DNA from: Alkalicoccus chagannorensis DSM 18086
Lineage (GTDB): Bacteria; Bacillota; Bacilli; Bacillales; Salisediminibacteriaceae
Direction of reading: 5' to 3'
Length of the DNA stretch: 64,000 nucleotides
Assembly: GCF_000429725.1 (NCBI RefSeq)
Contig: NZ_AUCK01000007.1
Span: 62,001-126,000, forward strand
Shown here: one piece after another, positions 17,975-27,484 of the stretch
Layout of the letters: the number at the start of each line of letters is the position of its first letter
Numbering within the stretch: the stretch's first letter is position 1
The notes under the pieces: generated by a model
Told to the model about the DNA's origin: nothing
What the model saw: only the letters and a program-made list of their open reading frames with translations
The model's database searches: none
Made by a program: the position numbers and the translations under genes

Positions 17975-18373
17975 ATGATTTCCTTTCTGCTCACGCTGCA
18001 GCGGATGCTCCAGGCGATGCTTCGGGCGTCCAAGGACAAAGAGTTCCAGGTGCTGTTCTTTTTTACCTTTGTGACGTTTCTCTCCGGTACGATTTTTTAC
18101 AGTCAGGTGGAAGGCCTGCGGGTGGTGGATGCCCTCTACTTCAGCGTGATGACGCTCACGACGGTCGGCTACGGCGACTTCACGCCGCAGACCGATTTCG
18201 GCAAAATCTTCACGATCGTCTATACACTCGCGGGGATCGGCATTATCGTGGGCTTCGTGAATAAAGTCGCATCCAACACGAAAGCCCCGCATCCTTTTCG
18301 GAAAACGAGGCAGAAGCGGCATGCTGCTGAGCACCAGGCAGACGAGGAGAACGAGAATGAAGAAAGCAGGTGA
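17975..18373 (+). CDS. two-TM potassium channel
   Basis: 132 aa. Two membrane helices flank a pore helix with the selectivity filter TVGYGDF at residues 63-69 (Ion_trans_2 type). There is no RCK/TrkA domain, only a short charged cytoplasmic tail, so gating is unknown. GAGG before ATG 17975. Confidence 0.85.
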   Translation: MISFLLTLQRMLQAMLRASKDKEFQVLFFFTFVTFLSGTIFYSQVEGLRVVDALYFSVMTLTTVGYGDFTPQTDFGKIFTIVYTLAGIGIIVGFVNKVASNTKAPHPFRKTRQKRHAAEHQADEENENEESR

Positions 18374-18507
18374 AAGCATGAGTGTAAGCATTGACCCGGA
18401 ATAAAAGAGATTTTACTTGTACCACACTAAGAGTTAAAAGATGTAGAAATGGTAGGTTAAATATCAATATGATATATATTTTCTGATTCAATTTAGGGAG
18501 TGTAATT

Positions 18508-20817
18508 GTGATGACAATCGAAATTGATTTAACTCAACAAGAATATCCTGTTTTTAATATCGATTCAAATCAGTACACAAAGTTAGAATTGAAAAACAAA
18601 AATTTTATATTTGGTAAAAATGGAGCTGGCAAGTCGACACTATCCAAGATGATTTACGAAGAATATAATTCAGAGTTTGATATATATTTTTTCACTGGTT
18701 TTCAAGGTATTACTAAGGATAATAGGTTGAATGCATTAGTTTTGGGACAAGAAAACATCGATGCAAAAGAAGAACTAGAAAGCATTGAACAGAAAGTTGA
18801 TGAACTTGAAATTTCAAAAGATAGAATAGTGAAAGAAATAAAATCTTTAGAGTGGAATGATGCGAATTACGAACTAGGACTAAAGCCGAATATTCTGTAT
18901 TCAAACATGGAAAATATAAGGAAAAATGTAGAAGGCCAAGAAAAGAAAATTGAGCAGTATTTTCAAGATAAGGCTAGAGAGTTAAGAGAACAAATGAATC
19001 CACAAATAACTAAAACAAGCTACAACAAGAACAATTTTCGTGAGGATATTGATAACAGTGAAGTTCAAGGTAATGAAAAAATAAAGGAGTATGAACAATT
19101 ATTAATTGAAAACAATAAAAAGAAAATTGAAACATTGTATGAAGTAAGGGATATCAATTTCAACGACTTAATTAAAAAAGTGAATGCAGTACTATCACAT
19201 CAAGCTAAAGAAGTAGAAACAATAAGCGAAATAAAAGATGATCCAAATCGAAAAGAATTTGCAAAGCAGGGAGTTAGTTTACATAAAGCAGGTGATAACT
19301 GTTCTTTTTGTGGTAATAAGGTTACGGAAAAGAGATTAGAGAGAATAGAATCTTTCATTTCAACCTCTGAAATTGAGATTATTCAAAATACAATAAGAGA
19401 TATGTCAAGTCACATAGATGATCAATTTATTAATTTAGAATATATTCCCAAAGTAAATAAAGAAGACTTTTATATTAATTATCATTCGACAATAGATGAA
19501 ATAAATTCTGATATAGAGGACAAGATTAGTGAATACAAACGTGTTTTAGAAATTTTAAAGAATAAATTAATAGAAAAAAACATGAATCTATTTAAACCTA
19601 CAGAGTATTTGAGTCTTGATCTACCTAGTAATTTCTCCAAAATCTCCAATGAAGTAAATGAACTAATCTTAAATCAAAATGGATTAATTGATAATATTGA
19701 AGAGAGTCAAAATACTGCTAGAGATAAATTGCGTCTTCACTATGTTGCACTAAAATTGTCTGAAGGAAATGATTACAAAGATAATTGGGAAGGATATTTT
19801 ATTGAATTTCAGAAATTAAAAGATTTAAAAGAATCTCTCAAATATAGAAAAAAGGAAATTGAAGATAGAAAATTAGAATTCATTGGTATTGAAAGTGCAC
19901 CCGAAGAAAACACTTTGAATTATTGTCAACAAAAGCTCGTTAAATATAAGAAGAGGCAGGCTGAAGTATTAGATAAAACTAAAAGTACTCAAAAATTTGT
20001 TGACATAATAAATTCAAAATTAGAAAGTTCAGGTAAAAGTAACTTAAAATTGACTCTTGTTAAAGACGAAAATAATATTGAACATTATCAAGTTAAAGAT
20101 GGAAATGGTACTCGTCAAGTAGATAGAATATCGACTGGTGAGAAAAACATAATTGCATTCTTATATTTCCTTGAAAGTATTAGTGAAGTAGATAAACAAA
20201 GTAACGATAATAAAATCATAATATTTGATGATCCTGTAAATTCTAATGATGACACAATGCAGTATTTAATAATAACTGAAATTCAAAAATTATATACTGA
20301 TAAGTATCGAGATAAATTTAATTCAAAAAAAGATTACTTTATTTGTTTAACTCATAACGTTCATTTTTATTTGAATATTCAGCCTCAAGGTAATTTTAAG
20401 CAGGTTAAAGTTATTAACGGCGAGCGGAGAGAATTTTCGAAATATGATAAAAATAACTTTTTCAGAATCGAGAATAGAGTTTTTAAACATATAACAGCCC
20501 AAAAAGATGACTTCAATACTCATTACGAAGCTTTATGGTTTGAATTGAAAGAACTATATGAGAATGATTTATTAAACTCTACACTTAACTCGATGAGAAG
20601 AATAATAGAAACTTATACTAAATTCAACAAAATTAATCCAGTTGAATTTTACCAAGATAAAGAAGAGCATAAAAAACTATTTGATGTTAATTCACATTCT
20701 ATTGACGACCACTCAATGGAAACAATAGGAAAAGACAAAAATGAGCTGATGGAAATGTTTAGAGATTTATTTAGTCATAATAATGCTATCGATCACTTTA
20801 ATACTCATTGGTATTGA
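18508..20817 (+). CDS. AAA_13 ABC-type ATPase, RloC/PrrC-like candidate anticodon nuclease
   Basis: 769 aa, strongly AT-rich compared with all neighbours, so probably acquired. Walker A FGKNGAGKST lies at about residues 35-44, long coiled coils follow, then a CSFCGN motif (Cys265, Cys268) like a zinc hook, then the ABC signature ISTGEKNIIAFLYFLE and Walker B IIIFDDPVNSNDD. Near the C-terminus R697-x3-E701 (MRRIIETY) and His730 resemble the Arg-Glu-His nuclease triad of the tRNA anticodon nucleases PrrC and RloC. No restriction-modification genes adjoin. The start is GTG 18508 or ATG 18511 (AGGGAG upstream). A defence role is inferred. Confidence 0.7.
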   Translation: MMTIEIDLTQQEYPVFNIDSNQYTKLELKNKNFIFGKNGAGKSTLSKMIYEEYNSEFDIYFFTGFQGITKDNRLNALVLGQENIDAKEELESIEQKVDELEISKDRIVKEIKSLEWNDANYELGLKPNILYSNMENIRKNVEGQEKKIEQYFQDKARELREQMNPQITKTSYNKNNFREDIDNSEVQGNEKIKEYEQLLIENNKKKIETLYEVRDINFNDLIKKVNAVLSHQAKEVETISEIKDDPNRKEFAKQGVSLHKAGDNCSFCGNKVTEKRLERIESFISTSEIEIIQNTIRDMSSHIDDQFINLEYIPKVNKEDFYINYHSTIDEINSDIEDKISEYKRVLEILKNKLIEKNMNLFKPTEYLSLDLPSNFSKISNEVNELILNQNGLIDNIEESQNTARDKLRLHYVALKLSEGNDYKDNWEGYFIEFQKLKDLKESLKYRKKEIEDRKLEFIGIESAPEENTLNYCQQKLVKYKKRQAEVLDKTKSTQKFVDIINSKLESSGKSNLKLTLVKDENNIEHYQVKDGNGTRQVDRISTGEKNIIAFLYFLESISEVDKQSNDNKIIIFDDPVNSNDDTMQYLIITEIQKLYTDKYRDKFNSKKDYFICLTHNVHFYLNIQPQGNFKQVKVINGERREFSKYDKNNFFRIENRVFKHITAQKDDFNTHYEALWFELKELYENDLLNSTLNSMRRIIETYTKFNKINPVEFYQDKEEHKKLFDVNSHSIDDHSMETIGKDKNELMEMFRDLFSHNNAIDHFNTHWY

Positions 20818-21098
20818 TAATCTTATTTTAATGATTTTAAAGTTCAAATTTAAAATGGTATCTATGAGGTTGTTTGTGCATCCGTTCTATTTATGAATTT
20901 TTTTCTGATTTTAAATAAAGAGTAATATAGATATCAAGAACCTGGATGGTATAAAGTATGAATGTATTAGATAAAGTAAAATGTTAGGCTTCTCACTATG
21001 AACACTTATAACTGTTAGACTCAATAGAACACAAAGTTACTACATGAAAAGATTAAATACAGTAAGGCAATTGATGATATACAAAAGCAGGTGATGGA
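20818..21098. other. AT-rich gene-free flank of the island
   Basis: No gene seen. Composition stays AT-rich to about 21040 and then returns to normal just before msrA, marking the right edge of the foreign segment. Confidence 0.5.
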
Positions 21099-21569
21099 AT
21101 GGAAACGGCTTATATTGCCGGCGGCTGCCTTTGGGGCGTGCAGGCGTATCTGAAGACGCTGCCCGGCGTGGTAGAGACCGAGGCGGGACGGGCGAATGGT
21201 CGGACCGATACGCTGGATCCACCGTACGACGGCTATGCGGAATGTGTGAAGACGGTCTTTGACCCGGAGGTGATCTCCGTAGAGGAGCTGATGGCTTCCC
21301 TTTTCGAGATCATCGATCCGTACAGCATCAACCGGCAGGGGCCGGACATCGGTGAAAAATACCGCACCGGTTTTTACAGCGAGAAGCAGGAGCACCTCGA
21401 GGCGGCGGCCGGTTTTATAAAGCGGCGCGCGGATCGGGAGCGTATTGCGGTGGAAGTCAAGCCGCTGACGAACTACGTGCGCAGCGCGGAGGAGCATCAG
21501 GACCGGCTGGAGAAATATCCGGATGACGTCTGTCATATCCCGAAGGAGCTTTTGGAGCGGAAGGATTAA
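21099..21569 (+). CDS. msrA: peptide methionine sulfoxide reductase A-like
   Basis: 156 aa. GGCLWG at residues 8-13 is the MsrA active site with Cys10 as nucleophile; reduces the S-epimer of methionine sulfoxide. Downstream parts (DPEVISVEELMASLFEIIDP, YRTGFY) agree. It is a shorter, divergent MsrA with L for F in the motif and no obvious C-terminal resolving cysteine pair. GCAGGTGATGG lies upstream of the ATG. Confidence 0.8.
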   Translation: METAYIAGGCLWGVQAYLKTLPGVVETEAGRANGRTDTLDPPYDGYAECVKTVFDPEVISVEELMASLFEIIDPYSINRQGPDIGEKYRTGFYSEKQEHLEAAAGFIKRRADRERIAVEVKPLTNYVRSAEEHQDRLEKYPDDVCHIPKELLERKD

Positions 21570-21636
21570 AGCGTAATGATTACGTTTTGTATAAAGGTTT
21601 GTTATGTTAAGGGAGATCAAGAGAGGAGGGGCTTGC

Positions 21637-22566
21637 ATGAAGCAGGTGGATGTGACGATGCTGTCCGGCTTTTTAGGCGCCGGAAAAACGACGCTGCTGC
21701 GGAACATGCTCGAACAGGAGCGGGGGGCGGGTCGGCACGTGGCGGTGATCATGAACGAAGTCGGCGAGGTGTCGATCGATTCCGATGCGATTCCAGAAGG
21801 GACGCCGCTCAAGGAGCTGCTGAACGGCTGTGTCTGCTGCACGCTATCCGATAACCTGGAGATGCAGCTGTCGGGGCTCATTCACGAGCATCAGGTCGAT
21901 GCCATTTACATGGAGACGACCGGCGTCGCGCATCCGGTGGAGGTGCTGAGCGCGTGCTTTACGCCGCTGCTTGCCGACAAGCTGCGCCTGCGCTCGGTCG
22001 TAACCCTGCTGGATCCAGGCAGCTGGGACGAGCGGAAGCAGTTCAACCTCTCCGTGCAGCGGCTTATGATGGATCAAGTGAAGCACGCCGATACGGTGAT
22101 CCTCAACAAAATGGACCAGGTGTCAGAGGAGCGTCGCGCGGAGCTGATCGACGAGGTGCAGACGTTGAATCCGTCGGGGCAGGTGATTCCGACGTCGTTT
22201 GCCCAGGTCGATGCGGATGCGTTCGCCCCGGCTTCGGAGCACCGGGAGCCGGCCGACGCGGAGATGGGTCTCGATCACCTGCACGTGAAGACGTATGTCC
22301 ATACGTTTGCCGAGCCCATCCGTGAGGAGGCGTTCGAAGCCTTCCTGCGGAGCATGCCGGAGACGATCTTCCGCATCAAAGGGTACCTCCGTTTCCAAGG
22401 GGAGGAAAAGACGCTTTTATTCCAGTACTCCTACGGGATGCCGTCCTATGTGCCGGCGGACCTCAAGCGAAAGAACACGCTCGTGTTCATCGGCGAAGAC
22501 CTCGATTCGGAGGCGCTGGCACGCGAGCTGAAGATGTTGGAAGAAGCAGGCGGAGCGCAGCAGTAG
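21637..22566 (+). CDS. COG0523 / CobW-family GTPase (metal chaperone)
   Basis: 309 aa from ATG 21637, with GAGGAGG upstream. Walker A GFLGAGKTT at 11-19, the metal-binding CxCC motif GCVCC at 64-68, METTGVAHP (switch region) and NKMD for guanine recognition at about 160, then the CobW C-terminal domain. Family members hand zinc or other metals to client enzymes at the expense of GTP. It follows msrA closely and may be cotranscribed; metal unknown. Confidence 0.85.
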   Translation: MKQVDVTMLSGFLGAGKTTLLRNMLEQERGAGRHVAVIMNEVGEVSIDSDAIPEGTPLKELLNGCVCCTLSDNLEMQLSGLIHEHQVDAIYMETTGVAHPVEVLSACFTPLLADKLRLRSVVTLLDPGSWDERKQFNLSVQRLMMDQVKHADTVILNKMDQVSEERRAELIDEVQTLNPSGQVIPTSFAQVDADAFAPASEHREPADAEMGLDHLHVKTYVHTFAEPIREEAFEAFLRSMPETIFRIKGYLRFQGEEKTLLFQYSYGMPSYVPADLKRKNTLVFIGEDLDSEALARELKMLEEAGGAQQ

Positions 22567-22581
22567 GCGCTCTGCTTTTTT
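22550..22581 (+). terminator. Rho-independent terminator overlapping the gene end
   Basis: GCGGAGCGC and GCGCTCTGC pair around the TAG stop, followed by T6. Repeat I copy 2 begins 6 bp after the T-run. Confidence 0.7.
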
Positions 22582-22586
22582 GCAGG

Positions 22587-22727
22587 ATAGGAATGTATAA
22601 CTTTTCATACAAGGGGACGGTGGCATCGTACGCTGCGCGGGAAGAACGTAGAACCTGTTCTTCCCTTGAAAAGCCTGCAGCGACGATGCACGCCGTTCCG
22701 ACCAAAAGGCGCTTTGCGCCTTTTGGT
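22587..22727 (+). repeat. structured repeat I, copy 2
   Basis: Nested helices ACGGTG/CGCCGT, GCATC/GATGC, GCTGC/GCAGC and GGGAAGAAC/GTTCTTCCC, then a perfect terminal hairpin ACCAAAAGGCGC ... GCGCCTTTTGGT. It is the best-formed copy. Confidence 0.9.
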
Positions 22728-22776
22728 TCTGCCTTCATGTCGTGCATAGAATCGCTGAAGAATGAAAAAACCTCAG

Positions 22777-22794
22777 ACTTCACAAAAACTTGAC
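22777..22794 (+). promoter_or_regulatory. candidate response-regulator direct repeat, site A
   Basis: ACTTCAC and ACTTGAC start 11 bp apart, the spacing expected for OmpR/PhoB-type regulators. The second half overlaps a TTGACA (-35 like). It precedes the lipoprotein-regulator-kinase operon and matches site B at 25951. Confidence 0.5.
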
Positions 22795-22839
22795 ATTTAC
22801 AGGTTAGAATAGATTTAGTTTGATGTGGAGGTAACGGAT

Positions 22840-23814
22840 ATGAAATATGTACTTTTTATAAGCTTCGTCTTTATGCTGGTTTCAGGATGTGAGGATAACG
22901 TGAGTTATGACTGGTCGAGAGAAACAGGAGAGAACCTGCTGTTTGTGTCTCATCTAAAGGAGGATACCTTGACAGTGATTGACGCGGATAGAATGTCGAA
23001 GGCCCATGTGTTGGATCTTCCTTTCACCGTCTCGGATATGGCTCACCTTGAAAATCAAAATCTTATCATCCTGGCCAGTCAAGAAGAAGCTGAACTATAC
23101 CAGCTGGACCTTGATTCAGGCGAGTTGTCTCCGGTCGTTGAGGTAGGGGAAGGAGTTGCTGAACTTTACGTTGATGAAGGTGGGGAGATGCTTTACTCAG
23201 CTCATTCTCAACTGAATAAGGTGTCTCAGGTTTCGTTATCATCATGGGAAGTCGTGGATAAGGTTGAAACCGACGATCATCCGTTATCCATGGATTTTGA
23301 TGATGAAAATGGGAACTTGTATGTGGCAAATGTGTATGGACATTCCATTCAGGTTTTTGATGTAGATGGCCTGGACCTGCTGGAAAGGATCGAAATGGTG
23401 GATCGTCCGAATGGGATTTTACTGATGGAAGATGGAATTCTTGCAGGAGGCCACGGCTCTTATGGAGATTTGAACCGGCTTGCATTTTATCAGTCTTTTG
23501 ATGGAACGGAACAGGTGGAGATAGAGACCGGCCTCATGCCGATTGATATTGTACGACAAGGTGAAAGGGGATTTGTGATTAGTCACGGTTCCCATGAGGT
23601 AACAGCGTTGGACCTTTCTACAATGGAGGTTACCGGTAGTGTCGAGGTAGCCCACAACCCTTATTACGGCATTTTAAGTCAGTCCCATCTGATTGTAAGC
23701 AGCCTGGATGGTGATGCAGTGACGTTTATTGACCCAGAGAACATGACGATAGAAGAACAAATACATGTACCCGCAGGTGCGCATGCGATGGTGGTAGTGG
23801 AGGGAGGCCAATGA
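22840..23814 (+). CDS. beta-propeller (YncE/NHL-like) lipoprotein
   Basis: 324 aa from ATG 22840 (GGAGGT upstream). MKYVLFISFVFMLVSGCEDN is a lipoprotein signal with lipobox VSGC. The rest shows repeating blades such as DTLTVIDADRMSKAHVLDLP and SIQVFDVDGLDLLERIEM, typical of seven-bladed YncE-like propellers. It overlaps the regulator start by 4 bp (ATGA), so it belongs to the same operon and may be an external accessory or sensor component; that role is inference. Confidence 0.7.
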   Translation: MKYVLFISFVFMLVSGCEDNVSYDWSRETGENLLFVSHLKEDTLTVIDADRMSKAHVLDLPFTVSDMAHLENQNLIILASQEEAELYQLDLDSGELSPVVEVGEGVAELYVDEGGEMLYSAHSQLNKVSQVSLSSWEVVDKVETDDHPLSMDFDDENGNLYVANVYGHSIQVFDVDGLDLLERIEMVDRPNGILLMEDGILAGGHGSYGDLNRLAFYQSFDGTEQVEIETGLMPIDIVRQGERGFVISHGSHEVTALDLSTMEVTGSVEVAHNPYYGILSQSHLIVSSLDGDAVTFIDPENMTIEEQIHVPAGAHAMVVVEGGQ

Positions 23815-24518
23815 GAGTCCTCGTTGTAGACGATGAACAAAGAATGCACCATCTGCTTTCTCTTATTCTCCAGGAAGCAGGCTACAAGGTCACGGCTGTA
23901 TCCAATGGTGAAGATGCGATTAGATCACTTCGGGAGAAGACTTTTGATTTCGTCATATTGGATATTATGATGGAGGAAATGGACGGCTTTACCGCCTGTG
24001 AGAAAATCCGTGCATTTTCCAGTGTTCCTATTTTAATGCTTACCGCCATTGCCTCTGCAGAAGAGCAAAAAGTAAAAGGTCTTCGGTCCGGCGCAGACGA
24101 CTATCTTGTGAAACCCTTCAGTAAAGACGAGCTCCTTGCCAGAATGGAAGCGATCATGAGAAGGACAAAGCGTTCCGACGTGTCAGGTACGTCGGACGAA
24201 AAAAAGGAGAATGAAATAACATTCTACGAGTTGAAGCTGAACCTGGCTGAGAAATCTCTATGTGTAAAAGGGGAATCTATTTCTTTAACCCGAAAGGAAT
24301 TCGATATTCTTGAACTCATGATGACTCATCCAAACTGGGTCTTCTCAAGAGATCAGCTTCTTGACCAGGTCTGGGGTGAATTTTATCATCAGGCGACGTC
24401 CCGGACAGTCGATACACACATGAAAACCTTAAGAATGAAACTCGGTAAGAGTGGAAAGTATATCCAAACGGTGTGGGGAAGGGGATATAAGCTGGGGGGA
24501 GCTGCTGATGAGGGGTAA
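23811..24518 (+). CDS. OmpR-family response regulator
   Basis: 235 aa. Receiver domain with acidic pocket VVDDEQ, phosphoacceptor Asp51 (ILDIMM) and Lys101 (LVKPF), then a winged-helix output domain (about 135-230, LTRKEFDILELMMTHPNWVF, RTVDTHMKTLRMKLG). Its probable targets are the direct repeats at 22777 and 25951. Coupled to the genes on both sides by overlaps. Confidence 0.9.
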   Translation: MRVLVVDDEQRMHHLLSLILQEAGYKVTAVSNGEDAIRSLREKTFDFVILDIMMEEMDGFTACEKIRAFSSVPILMLTAIASAEEQKVKGLRSGADDYLVKPFSKDELLARMEAIMRRTKRSDVSGTSDEKKENEITFYELKLNLAEKSLCVKGESISLTRKEFDILELMMTHPNWVFSRDQLLDQVWGEFYHQATSRTVDTHMKTLRMKLGKSGKYIQTVWGRGYKLGGAADEG

Positions 24519-25908
24519 ATATCTGCCTGTCAGAACCAAGTTTTGGACGCTTTTTGTGGCACTTAGTCTTGCTGGTTTAAGTATTGTTTTATTTGTTGGT
24601 TTTTACCTGTATGAAGGGCTGTATCTTCATTCGGAAGCTCAACAGCTGGAGGAGCACAGTGAAGCTTTAAAGCATGCCTATGAAGAGTATAATGAGGAGG
24701 AATTGTCCCTTGTAGAAGATTGGCTCAGCAACTCGTCCATCAGCGTCGCAATAAGCGATGATCCGATGACGCTCGGCGCCGCACTGCCTCTTTTGGAACC
24801 TGAACAACATCTTATCATCAATGAGGAGGAACGTGAACTACTCTTAAATGGGGAGAGTGTCAGGATTGAGCGGGAAAATGCTTACTTGAGTACTCATTTA
24901 ATGGGATTTGCTGAGCCCGTAATGGAAGAAGAAGAATTAGCAGCGGTTATTCTTGTATACAAACCGATATCGGAAATTAATCAAGCCCTGCTTGAGGTGC
25001 TTCCGATCCTTCTGATTACGGCCTTTGCTGCAGTGCTGCTTCTTTTTGTATTGAAACAAAAGATCCAAAAAGACTATATAGATCCAGTTTTAAACCTGGA
25101 GCATTCTGCTAAAAAAGTTGCAAATGGCCAATACGGAACAAGAGTAGAGGTCAAAACCAATAATGAGGTAGGGGACCTTGGGAAGTCCTTTAATCACTTG
25201 GCCGATTCGATTCAGAAAGAAGATGAGAAAAAGAGACAATTTCTCCAGAATATTTCGCATGAACTTCGTACTCCACTTAGTTACATTAAAGGCTATAGTG
25301 AGCTGACTGTATCGGGAACGAAGGATACCGAAGTGCCCGCCATTATTCTTCACGAGGCGAACCGAATGCAGAGGCTCGTAGATCAGCTTATTGACCTGAC
25401 GCAGCTAGAAGAAAGCAGTCGAATGAAAATGGAGCGAATGCCGCTTGTACTTTCTGAAGTTGTTGCGTCAGCAGTGAAAACAACCGCTCTCAAAAGCAGG
25501 GAGAAAAAGCAGCATGTCCACTTGGAGCTCGACGAGTCGCTTCTTGTATACGGGAACGAAGACCGGCTGATCCAGGTTTTGATCAACGTACTAGACAATG
25601 CGATTGCCTATACAGATGAAGGTGGACGTATCACGATCAGAACGTTTAAGGAGAAAAAACAGGCCGTGCTGGAATTGACGGACAGCGGAATAGGAATTTT
25701 CGAAGAGGACCTTCCGTACATAACCGAACGATTGTACCGTGGTGAAAAAGGTCGGACGAGGGAAAAAGGAGGACTTGGCGTCGGACTTTCCATCGTCAAG
25801 CAGATTATCGAGCTTCATGAAGGTTCTCTGTTTTTGGAATCAGCGGTCGGAGAAGGGACGACGGTCACCATTTATTTACCTTTATACAGTGACGAAGGGC
25901 AGCCGTGA
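24508..25908 (+). CDS. sensor histidine kinase
   Basis: 466 aa from ATG 24508, which overlaps the regulator by 11 bp. Two membrane helices (about 11-33 and 165-185) enclose a small acidic extracellular domain; then HAMP, HisKA with His251 (NISHELRTPL), and HATPase with NVLDNAIAY, DSGIGI and GGLGVGLSIVKQ. The signal is unknown; the surrounding SCO and YtkA-like genes suggest copper, oxygen or envelope redox state, which is inference. Confidence 0.9.
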   Translation: MRGKYLPVRTKFWTLFVALSLAGLSIVLFVGFYLYEGLYLHSEAQQLEEHSEALKHAYEEYNEEELSLVEDWLSNSSISVAISDDPMTLGAALPLLEPEQHLIINEEERELLLNGESVRIERENAYLSTHLMGFAEPVMEEEELAAVILVYKPISEINQALLEVLPILLITAFAAVLLLFVLKQKIQKDYIDPVLNLEHSAKKVANGQYGTRVEVKTNNEVGDLGKSFNHLADSIQKEDEKKRQFLQNISHELRTPLSYIKGYSELTVSGTKDTEVPAIILHEANRMQRLVDQLIDLTQLEESSRMKMERMPLVLSEVVASAVKTTALKSREKKQHVHLELDESLLVYGNEDRLIQVLINVLDNAIAYTDEGGRITIRTFKEKKQAVLELTDSGIGIFEEDLPYITERLYRGEKGRTREKGGLGVGLSIVKQIIELHEGSLFLESAVGEGTTVTIYLPLYSDEGQP

Positions 25909-25921
25909 TCGGCTGCCCTTC
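25894..25921 (+). terminator. Rho-independent terminator with the kinase stop codon in its loop
   Basis: GAAGGGCAGCCG TGAT CGGCTGCCCTTC, followed by a weak AAATTT tract. Confidence 0.75.
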
Positions 25922-25950
25922 AAATTTGTCGAAAAAGTGAAACCTTACCA

Positions 25951-25968
25951 ACTTCACAACAACTTCAC
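25951..25968 (+). promoter_or_regulatory. candidate response-regulator direct repeat, site B
   Basis: ACTTCACAACAACTTCAC is a perfect ACTTCAC pair 11 bp apart, upstream of the YtkA-like lipoprotein gene. Compare site A. Confidence 0.55.
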
Positions 25969-26125
25969 TTCTATCCTTTATTATGTTCGATGTAACAAAA
26001 AAAGGGGAGAGCAGGGTGATGGAAGTAAAAACACTTCCAGCGAGTAGGGGTTCAGTGCAATCGAAGTCAGAGTGTTTGTCTAACGTAGTAGACTTACTAC
26101 AAGATAATATTAGGGAGAGATACAG

Positions 26126-26680
26126 ATGAAAAAAATGATGTTTTTGGGAGCATCTGCGCTTATTTTTGCAGCTTGCAGCAACAATGAAGAAACGAATGAG
26201 ACGAGCAGCGCTGTGAATGTAGATGATGTGAATACGGAAGAGCTTGAAGTAGAGATAGAAGCTCCTGAAGCGGTTGATCAAGGAGAAGAAGCTGAAATCA
26301 GGGCCCTTGTGACACAAGGAGATGAATTGGTGGATGATGCTAGTGAAGTGAAGTGGGAAATTTGGCAGGTCGGTGCTAAAGATGAAAGTGAAATGATAGA
26401 GTCTGAATTGCCGGGAGAAGAAGGATGGTATGATATAACTTATACGTTTGAAGAAGAAACGGTTTATCATGTACAGCCTCATACAACCGCCCGAGGAATG
26501 CACGTGATGCCCGTACATGATGTAACGGTTGGAGAGCCGGATCCAGAAGAGATAGAAGCGGCGGAAGAAGCTGAACATGCTGATACGATGGAAGGGCATG
26601 AACACGAGAATAATCATGAACACGAGAATAACGATAACCATGACCACAATGATGAAGGTCATGACGATCATAATCATTAA
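26126..26680 (+). CDS. YtkA/FixH-like lipoprotein with His-rich tail
   Basis: 184 aa. Signal MKKMMFLGASALIFAACSNN with lipobox FAAC. Residues about 38-135 form a YtkA-like domain (ELEVEIEAPEAVDQGEEAEI, WYDITYTFEEETVYHVQPHT), a fold found in proteins of cytochrome-oxidase copper supply. The last 35 residues are mostly His, Asn, Glu and Asp and should bind metal. AGGGAGAG before the ATG. Likely controlled by the adjacent two-component system through site B. Confidence 0.75.
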   Translation: MKKMMFLGASALIFAACSNNEETNETSSAVNVDDVNTEELEVEIEAPEAVDQGEEAEIRALVTQGDELVDDASEVKWEIWQVGAKDESEMIESELPGEEGWYDITYTFEEETVYHVQPHTTARGMHVMPVHDVTVGEPDPEEIEAAEEAEHADTMEGHEHENNHEHENNDNHDHNDEGHDDHNH

Positions 26681-26956
26681 GATCATACGATTCAAGGGAT
26701 ACAGAATAACCGGCGTAGGAACATAAGCAGCAGTTGAAAAGAGGAAGGAAAGGGTTTGATTGTCTTCCCATCGCCTGTGAAGAATAACGACACACCAAGC
26801 AGGAAAAGCCCGACACTCTTCGCTTGGTTCAGGATTTGCAGCGAGAGGACGGCTTCGCTGGTCTCGTGACGACGTGCTTGAATACGACTTCGTCCGTAAC
26901 TACGCTTGATTCCTTCAAAAAGAAAGAAGCAGCTAGGCAGAAACAGCTGTTTTTTT
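26681..26956. other. gene-free stretch before repeat I copy 3
   Basis: No gene recognised. It ends in a terminator-like AGCAGCT ... AGCTGTTTTTTT immediately before the repeat. Confidence 0.5.
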
Positions 26957-27099
26957 GAAGTACAAGAAAGTAGAAGCTTTCATACAAGGAGACGGCGGCA
27001 TCCTACGCTGCGCGGGAAGAAACAACTACCTTTTTCTTCCCTTGAAAAGCCTGCAGCGACGATGCACGCCGTTCCGACCAAAAGACGCTTCGCGTTTTT
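26957..27099 (+). repeat. structured repeat I, copy 3
   Basis: Same layout; apical helix GGGAAGAAA/TTTCTTCCC (third pair changed relative to copies 1 and 2, pairing kept). Tail hairpin AAAAGACGC TTC GCGTTTTT. It starts right after a T7 tract. Confidence 0.9.
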
Positions 27100-27484
27100 A
27101 TTCAATGATTGCACGCTCATATTGCATCGAATGCAGAGCTTTTACAAGGTGACCGCTTTTTCCTGCACCTCTTTTCGACAGAATGATCAAATTGCCTTTG
27201 ATCCAAAAAGTAACCATTATTCCGTAACCCTTAAGTATCCTGTCATGCACATGTCCTACCCCCCCTTTTGATCCATTGTCACAACATTCGCCTGCCCCCC
27301 CCCCTCGAATGGTACATCTTCTTTTCGTCTACGGAAGAAAGCGGCTGGAATCTGATGGATTGGACTGGATCACGGCTGACGATGTGACATATAAGTCCCC
27401 CTTACGTTTACCTGCTTGATGCAAACGTATCGACGTCGAGAGGGGAGAGGGCGAGGATTTCAAACTAAATGGGGAGAGTTTATA
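27100..27484. other. gene-free stretch upstream of SCO
   Basis: No gene recognised. Contains C-rich tracts (C7 near 27259, C11 at 27294-27304) and no clear promoter or terminator. Confidence 0.5.

Noticed and set aside
26700-26930. Possible decayed coding sequence between the YtkA-like gene and repeat copy 3
   Set aside because: A short open phrase is visible but there is no start, domain or homology I can name.
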